Shown piece by piece: positions 60,100 to 64,000 of a stretch of DNA of 64,000 bases. The notes under the pieces are model-generated. The model had not been told where the DNA came from. It made no database searches and was given only the letters and a program-made list of their open reading frames with translations. Position 1 is the stretch's first letter; every line of letters begins with the position of its first letter. A program made the position numbers and the translations under genes. This stretch comes from an uncultured Prevotella sp. (GTDB taxonomy: Bacteria; Bacteroidota; Bacteroidia; Bacteroidales; Bacteroidaceae), in NCBI GenBank assembly GCA_900554695.1, contig USHV01000007.1:34485-98484 (forward strand), read 5' to 3'.

Positions 60100-60107
60100 T
60101 ACTTTTG
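60100..60107 (+). promoter_or_regulatory. -7 element TACTTTTG for the NSS transporter
   Basis: Same octamer on the plus strand, only 12 bases from the divergent one, so the two promoters overlap and may exclude each other. Confidence 0.5.
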
Positions 60108-60134
60108 CAGTGTTTCTGTTATATTTATTTTATT

Positions 60135-61496
60135 ATGACAAACGAAAGAGCAAAATTCGGAAGCAGGTTCGGCCTGATACTCGCCACAGCCGGATCTGCC
60201 GTAGGACTTGGGAATGTATGGCGTTTCCCCTATATGGCAGGAAACAACGGTGGAGCCGCTTTCATCCTTATATATATAGGATGTGTGCTGCTGCTCGGCA
60301 TTCCATGTATGGTCAGCGAGTTCATCATCGGCCGTGAGGGAGCTTCCAACACGGCGCGTGCTTATACAAAGCTGTCTAACGGTACGGCGTGGAAATACAT
60401 AGGATTCATGGGCGTATTGACCGGATTCCTGATAATAGGATATTACGCTGTGGTCTCAGGCTGGTGTCTGCAATATATCTTTGCTTCGGCGGCAGGAGAG
60501 TTGCGGGGCGATCCGAAATATGTCGCCAATTATTTCAACAGTTTCTCCGGCTCGCCTGTAAAACCAATATTCTGGACTGTCGTTATATTGGTCATAACCC
60601 ATCTTGTGGTGATCCGCGGCGTGAGAGGCGGCATAGAGAAGGCCTCTAAGATGTTCATGCCTACGCTGTTCATTCTTTTGTTGTGTGTGGTAGTGGCTGC
60701 GTGCAATCTTCCCGGAGCAGGCGCAGGTGTGGAGTTTCTGCTAAAACCTGATTTCTCCAAGGTGAACAGTGGAGTATTTCTCGGTGCTCTCGGACAGGCG
60801 TTCTATTCGCTCAGCATCGGTATGGGATGTATATGCACATACGCCTCATACTTCAGCCACCGGACAAATCTTCTGAACACGGCTGTCAACATATCGCTTG
60901 TAGATACCATGGTTGCGGTGTTGTCTGGTCTGATGATATTCCCTTCGGCATTCTCCGTAGGCATAGCGCCTGACAGCGGACCTTCGCTCATCTTCAAGAC
61001 GCTACCCAACGTGTTCCAGCTTGCGTTTTCGTCGCTGCCCGTTATTGGCTATATCGTGTCGATAGTGTTCTATGTCCTGCTGTCGCTTGCAGCTGTAACC
61101 TCGCTCATTTCGCTTCATGAAGTGTGCACGGCATTCTTCCTTGAGGAGTTCCATGTGTCGCGTCGGCGCAGTGCTACCGTCGTTACGGTGGTTTCGTGCG
61201 TGGTAGGCGCGTTCTGTTCTCTGTCTCTCGGTCACACCGATCTGCAGCTGACGATATTCGGAAAATCGCTTTTCGACGCGTTCGACTTCATCACCGGACA
61301 GATATTGTTGCCTTTCGGCGGATTCCTTACGTGTCTTTTCCTCGGCTGGTATGTTCCGAAACGCATCGTGAAAGACCAGTTCACCAACTGGGGAACGCTG
61401 CGTGGCACGCTTTTCGGAGCCTATCTCTTCTGCGTCCGCTTCGTGTGTCCGATATGTATTCTGCTAATATTCCTGCACCAGTTTGGCATCATCTGA
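60135..61496 (+). CDS. Sodium-dependent amino acid transporter, NSS/SNF family
   Basis: 453 aa from ATG 60135. Eleven to twelve transmembrane helices. TM1 signature GSAVGLGNVWRFPYMAGNNGG carries the sodium and substrate site; also GIPCMVSEFIIGR and YSLSIGMGCICTYASYF (TM6 unwound region). LeuT-fold symporters of this type import neutral or aromatic amino acids with Na+. The start is chosen directly before the conserved cytoplasmic N-terminus. Confidence 0.93.
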   Translation: MTNERAKFGSRFGLILATAGSAVGLGNVWRFPYMAGNNGGAAFILIYIGCVLLLGIPCMVSEFIIGREGASNTARAYTKLSNGTAWKYIGFMGVLTGFLIIGYYAVVSGWCLQYIFASAAGELRGDPKYVANYFNSFSGSPVKPIFWTVVILVITHLVVIRGVRGGIEKASKMFMPTLFILLLCVVVAACNLPGAGAGVEFLLKPDFSKVNSGVFLGALGQAFYSLSIGMGCICTYASYFSHRTNLLNTAVNISLVDTMVAVLSGLMIFPSAFSVGIAPDSGPSLIFKTLPNVFQLAFSSLPVIGYIVSIVFYVLLSLAAVTSLISLHEVCTAFFLEEFHVSRRRSATVVTVVSCVVGAFCSLSLGHTDLQLTIFGKSLFDAFDFITGQILLPFGGFLTCLFLGWYVPKRIVKDQFTNWGTLRGTLFGAYLFCVRFVCPICILLIFLHQFGII

Positions 61497-61535
61497 TGAT
61501 TCGCGGCTTTTGCGTGAAGCCGCGGTGAGACATAT

Positions 61536-62432
61536 ATGATAAAAGAGTTCTTTTATTTTCCGAAAAGCGACCGCAGGGTAATGATATTCCTTCTTGTGGT
61601 CATCGTGCTGTCCGTGATTCTGATTGGAGTCATGGACAACGGAAATATGTCCACCCAACTTGCGCAGACCGACAGTCTGAGTGCCGACACCTCCATTTAC
61701 ACGAAGTCTCCGCGGCGTCAGCGTCATTACGTTTATAATGTGGAGACTGCTCCCCGTGAGCTCTTCGTGTTCGATCCTAACACCGCCGACAGCACCCAAC
61801 TCCTGCGGCTCGGACTACAACCGTGGCAGGTGCAGAACATATACAAGTATCGCGCCAAGGACGGAGTCTATCGCAAACCGTCGGATTTCGCGCGGCTCTA
61901 TGGCCTGACCGTGAAGCAGTATGAAGAGCTTCTGCCGTATATACGGATATCGGATAAGTACAGGCCGGCGGCCGAATTGTATGGCGATGAGCCTGCACGT
62001 AAATACGAGCGCGACACGATGCGATATCCGGTGAAGCTGCAACCGGGACAATATGTTGCGCTCGACAATGCAGACACTACGGCATTGAAGAAGGTGCCGG
62101 GCATCGGACGTTATTATGCCTCGCAGATTGTGAGATACCGCAACGCACTCGGCGGTTTCGTGTCGGTGAACCAGTTGATGGAGATAGAGGGCTTCCCCGA
62201 GGAGTCACTGCCTTATTTCAAGGTGTCGGGACACGCCGTCAGGAAACTCAATCTCAACCGTCTTACGCTCAACCAACTGAAACGTCATCCTTACATCAAC
62301 TTCTATCAGGCCCGCCACATACTCGATTATCGCCGTCTGAAAGGCCCGCTCCGCAGTCTCGACGACCTGAAACTGCTCAAGGACTTTACGCCCCGCGACA
62401 TAGAGCGTCTGCGTCCTTATGTGGAGTTCTGA
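61536..62432 (+). CDS. ComEA-like protein with three helix-hairpin-helix repeats
   Basis: 298 aa. Membrane anchor at residues 14-33 (VMIFLLVVIVLSVILIGVMD). Three HhH units follow: FDPNTADSTQLLRLGLQPWQVQNIYKY (about 82-140), LDNADTTALKKVPGIGRYYASQIVRYR (about 176-228) and LNLNRLTLNQLKRHPYINFYQARHI (about 235-298). HhH units bind DNA without sequence preference. In transformable bacteria ComEA receives incoming DNA outside the membrane; a similar role here is possible but no other com gene is present. It lies 39 bases behind the NSS gene. Confidence 0.85.
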   Translation: MIKEFFYFPKSDRRVMIFLLVVIVLSVILIGVMDNGNMSTQLAQTDSLSADTSIYTKSPRRQRHYVYNVETAPRELFVFDPNTADSTQLLRLGLQPWQVQNIYKYRAKDGVYRKPSDFARLYGLTVKQYEELLPYIRISDKYRPAAELYGDEPARKYERDTMRYPVKLQPGQYVALDNADTTALKKVPGIGRYYASQIVRYRNALGGFVSVNQLMEIEGFPEESLPYFKVSGHAVRKLNLNRLTLNQLKRHPYINFYQARHILDYRRLKGPLRSLDDLKLLKDFTPRDIERLRPYVEF

Positions 62433-62454
62433 CGTGTGTGTTGTCAGGTAGAAT

Positions 62455-62502
62455 AAAAAACGTATCAATATAATCGGTAGAGTAGATTAAATCGATACGT
62501 TT
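62455..62502 (-). terminator. Terminator downstream of the interrupted gene
   Basis: aaacgtatc (62458-62466) and gatacgttt (62494-62502) pair over 9 bp; on the minus strand six T follow. It closes the AT-rich minus-strand genes. Confidence 0.6.
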
Positions 62503-62548
62503 GTCTGCGTAGTATTAAACTAAAAAATAATTTGATGTATAAATGTTA

Positions 62549-62929
62549 TTACATATCCCAATCCCAATCTGGATGTCTGGATTTAACATCATTAATTAAA
62601 GAATCCCGCAATTCTGAATCATTTTTATATACTCTTAATATTTTAGTTTCACTAGAGTTCAATTTTACATATAGATAAATCGTACATTTAATACTTCCTT
62701 GTTCAACGTCTGCATATATTTTGTAGTCGTATCCATAGTTTTCTGGTAATTTCTCGATTTCTCTAATCGAGACATCGTCATAATCTAAATAATCAGAATT
62801 TAAAGCTCATTCTTTTAAATAGGATTCAGTACTATTGTCTGAATATGAATCATTATTGTCATCAACACAAAAATGAATGGTTAATAGTATTGAGTACGAT
62901 ATTAGACAATATATAAGAAACTTCTTCAT
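62549..62929 (-). pseudogene. Small secreted protein gene interrupted by an in-frame TGA
   Basis: Reads ATG at 62929 to TAA at 62549, 127 codons, with a TGA at codon 41 (62807-62809). The first part is MKKFLIYCLISYSILLTIHF then an acidic stretch (DDNNDSYSDNSTESYLKE). After the TGA the frame continues for 85 codons with sensible composition (SIREIEKLPENYGYDYKIYADVEQ... ending RHPDWDWDM). I do not recognise the family. Either a nonsense mutation, a sequencing error (TGG to TGA) or two separate products. Strongly AT-rich, unlike the genes to its left. Confidence 0.6.
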
Positions 62930-62981
62930 AATGATCCCATTTTTTATTTCAATTAATTATTGAAGAACAACTTATATTCTT

Positions 62982-63380
62982 TTATTTATATTTTATAATT
63001 CTAAAATTGTTCTTGTTGTCAATAATTGCTGCATCAGCCCCAAGTTTACGAGCTTTACGTGCTGCTTTCCAAAATAAGTATTTTTCAATTCTGGGACGTT
63101 CTGGGCGAATAATAGGGAAAACAATAGGGGTGTAAGCACCATAAGCTACAACTTCAAAGTTTCTACCAACTTCCTGTTCGTTCATAAATACTTTGACATT
63201 ATTATAGGTGTCTAATTTCTTCTTGTCAGTCTTGAATAAAACTTTTCCTAAGAAAGTTGTGTTATGGATTTTTTTCTCGTAGTTAGATTGCAACTCTTCG
63301 GTATTAATATAGTTTACCGTATTGCATGATGAAAAGAAAATACTACCAACTAATAATACTATATATGATACTTTTTTCAT
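62982..63380 (-). CDS. Small lipoprotein, 132 aa
   Basis: Lipobox IFFSSCN (Cys19). The mature part is basic with NVKVFMNEQEVGRNFEVVAYGAYTPIVFP and a C-terminal block ARKARKLGADAAIIDNKNNF, which recalls the GADAII strand of YbjQ/heavy-metal-binding-like or RcsF-type lipoproteins. No function can be assigned. AT-rich codons like the neighbouring interrupted gene. Downstream of the structured RNA region, which may form its leader. Confidence 0.78.
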   Translation of the reverse strand: MKKVSYIVLLVGSIFFSSCNTVNYINTEELQSNYEKKIHNTTFLGKVLFKTDKKKLDTYNNVKVFMNEQEVGRNFEVVAYGAYTPIVFPIIRPERPRIEKYLFWKAARKARKLGADAAIIDNKNNFRIIKYK

Positions 63381-63439
63381 ATGTTTACTTTTTAAGATTA
63401 AAAATTTAAGTTGATAAGTCCAAAATCCGAAAGTATAGA

Positions 63440-63665
63440 CAATAAAAAACGTGGACTTAAACTTCGTCTATACTCTCTTAGGTATCGCCAAACACCATGC
63501 AGTCATATACGAGTAAAAGCCCACGCCATAGGCGTGAGCATTAACTTCTACTCTTGACTGCATTTCTTTAAAATTGGCGATTTTTAAGAGAGTCAGAATA
63601 AAGCTAACGCTTTTTATTTATATGTCTTTAAAAATTAATGCTTCATAGGCTCTTTTGTTTTTTGT
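63440..63665 (-). ncRNA. Rod-like structured RNA (candidate small RNA or long leader)
   Basis: Nested inverted repeats fold 63472-63593 into one rod. The pairs are actctctta/taagagagt, atcgccaa/ttggcgat, atgcagtca/tgactgcat, gagta/tactc and, at the tip, gcccacgcc-ata-ggcgtgagc. In total about 40 pairs in 122 nt with only small internal loops. A TAnnTTTG element at 63673 on the minus strand would start a transcript of about 220 nt. It may be a 6S-like RNA or the leader of the lipoprotein gene; the strand and end are inferred. Confidence 0.55.
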
Positions 63666-63672
63666 TATGATG

Positions 63673-63680
63673 CAAAGATA
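63673..63680 (-). promoter_or_regulatory. -7 element TATCTTTG upstream of the structured RNA
   Basis: Exact TAnnTTTG match on the minus strand, about 80 bases before the rod structure. No good TTTG at -33. Between here and 63903 nothing else is seen. Confidence 0.5.
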
Positions 63681-63902
63681 GTAAGTTTTTTGTAATCTGA
63701 AGACTTTTGCGAATTGTTATTTTATTTTGTCTGACTGAATGAATCGTTTTTTATTCTTAAAAGATCGGAAAGTATATAATAATGATTAAAAAATAAATCA
63801 AAAACGTCATGATCAAATATGGAAATATGGAGAAGGTATAAAGATTTTCTGCATAAAATGTTCGGATAGGCCAGACAAGACCATTTGTTGTGTTATAAAA
63901 AC

Positions 63903-63938
63903 AAGAGCGACAAGCAATTTTCATTGCTTGTCGCTCTT
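63903..63938 (-). terminator. Terminator of tRNA-Pro
   Basis: agagcgacaagcaa/ttgcttgtcgctct, a 14-bp perfect stem with a 6-base loop; on the minus strand a T-rich ttgttttta follows. Three bases after the tRNA 3' end. Confidence 0.88.
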
Positions 63939-63940
63939 TG

Positions 63941-64000
63941 TCGGGATGAGGCGACTCGAACGCCCGACCCCTACGTCCCGAACGTAGTGCGCTACCAACT
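63941..64000 (-). tRNA. tRNA-Pro (CGG), cut by the window edge
   Basis: Minus strand: anticodon stem ctacg/cgtag with loop ttcggga (anticodon CGG), T-arm gggcg-ttcgagt-cgcct, acceptor 3' strand catcccg and discriminator A. The 5' acceptor strand lies outside the window. Confidence 0.9.

Noticed and set aside
63440..63665. Retron msr-msd RNA
   Set aside because: No reverse transcriptase gene is nearby and the expected flanking a1/a2 arrangement is not evident.

Overview
The window looks like a chromosomal segment of a Bacteroidales bacterium, most probably Prevotellaceae. The genus-level placement is inference from gene content and style; no 16S gene is present. The supporting evidence is: many promoters of the Bacteroidetes form TTTG-N20-TAnnTTTG, weak Shine-Dalgarno sites, a Bacteroidetes-type division and cell-wall (dcw) cluster, glycine-lipid synthesis genes (glsB/glsA-like), a large TonB-linked outer-membrane barrel protein, GH2 and GH43 glycosidases, 3-keto-disaccharide hydrolase (DUF1080) genes and a type IX secretion (Por) C-terminal signal.

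Layout. 1-3.3 kb, minus strand: 5' part of a GH2 glycosidase and the glsA-glsB pair. 4-20.5 kb, plus strand: a complete, tightly packed dcw operon, mraZ-rsmH-ftsL-ftsI-murE-mraY-murD-ftsW-murG-murC-ftsQ-ftsA-ftsZ, then yqeY and strong terminators. 20.6-29.7 kb: aroQ, an O-methyltransferase, a secreted GH18-like protein, an AlkD-like protein, the lemA-TPM pair, and a three-gene redox operon divergent from an AraC regulator. 30.8-33.5 kb: tRNA-Arg and an outer-membrane beta-barrel receptor.

33.7-52.3 kb is the most distinctive part, a glycan-processing region. A Tat-signal Gfo/Idh/MocA oxidoreductase and a giant HEAT plus double-DUF1080 protein lie on the minus strand. A 670-aa (alpha/alpha)-barrel-like protein and a double GH43 lie on the plus strand, and a single GH43 on the minus strand. 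Then tatA-tatC run directly into two Gfo/Idh/MocA oxidoreductases, two DUF1080 lipoproteins, a secreted sugar isomerase-like protein and a third DUF1080 protein. This set matches the recently recognised route in which glycosides are oxidised at C3, cleaved by elimination/hydration and reduced again. Here the Tat translocase appears to be built into the same transcription unit as one of its likely cargo enzymes.

52.5-62.4 kb is mostly housekeeping: EFR1 ferredoxin, recO, tRNA-Glu with rpsT, acyl-CoA synthetase, prfB (no programmed frameshift), a 45-aa membrane peptide, CYTH, VanZ, an NSS transporter and a ComEA-like HhH protein. 62.4-64.0 kb is an AT-rich strip next to tRNA-Pro. It holds a gene interrupted by an in-frame TGA, a small lipoprotein and a 122-nt rod-like structured RNA.

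A family of large intergenic repeats is scattered through the window. Two copies of about 435 bp (29.84-30.27 and 53.82-54.26 kb) face each other; a third, more decayed copy is at 43.0-43.4 kb, and an array-only relative is at 3.5-3.8 kb. They share runs of a cgaaatgggc-like unit and an 11-bp hairpin with a constant 20-nt loop. I know of no description of this family.
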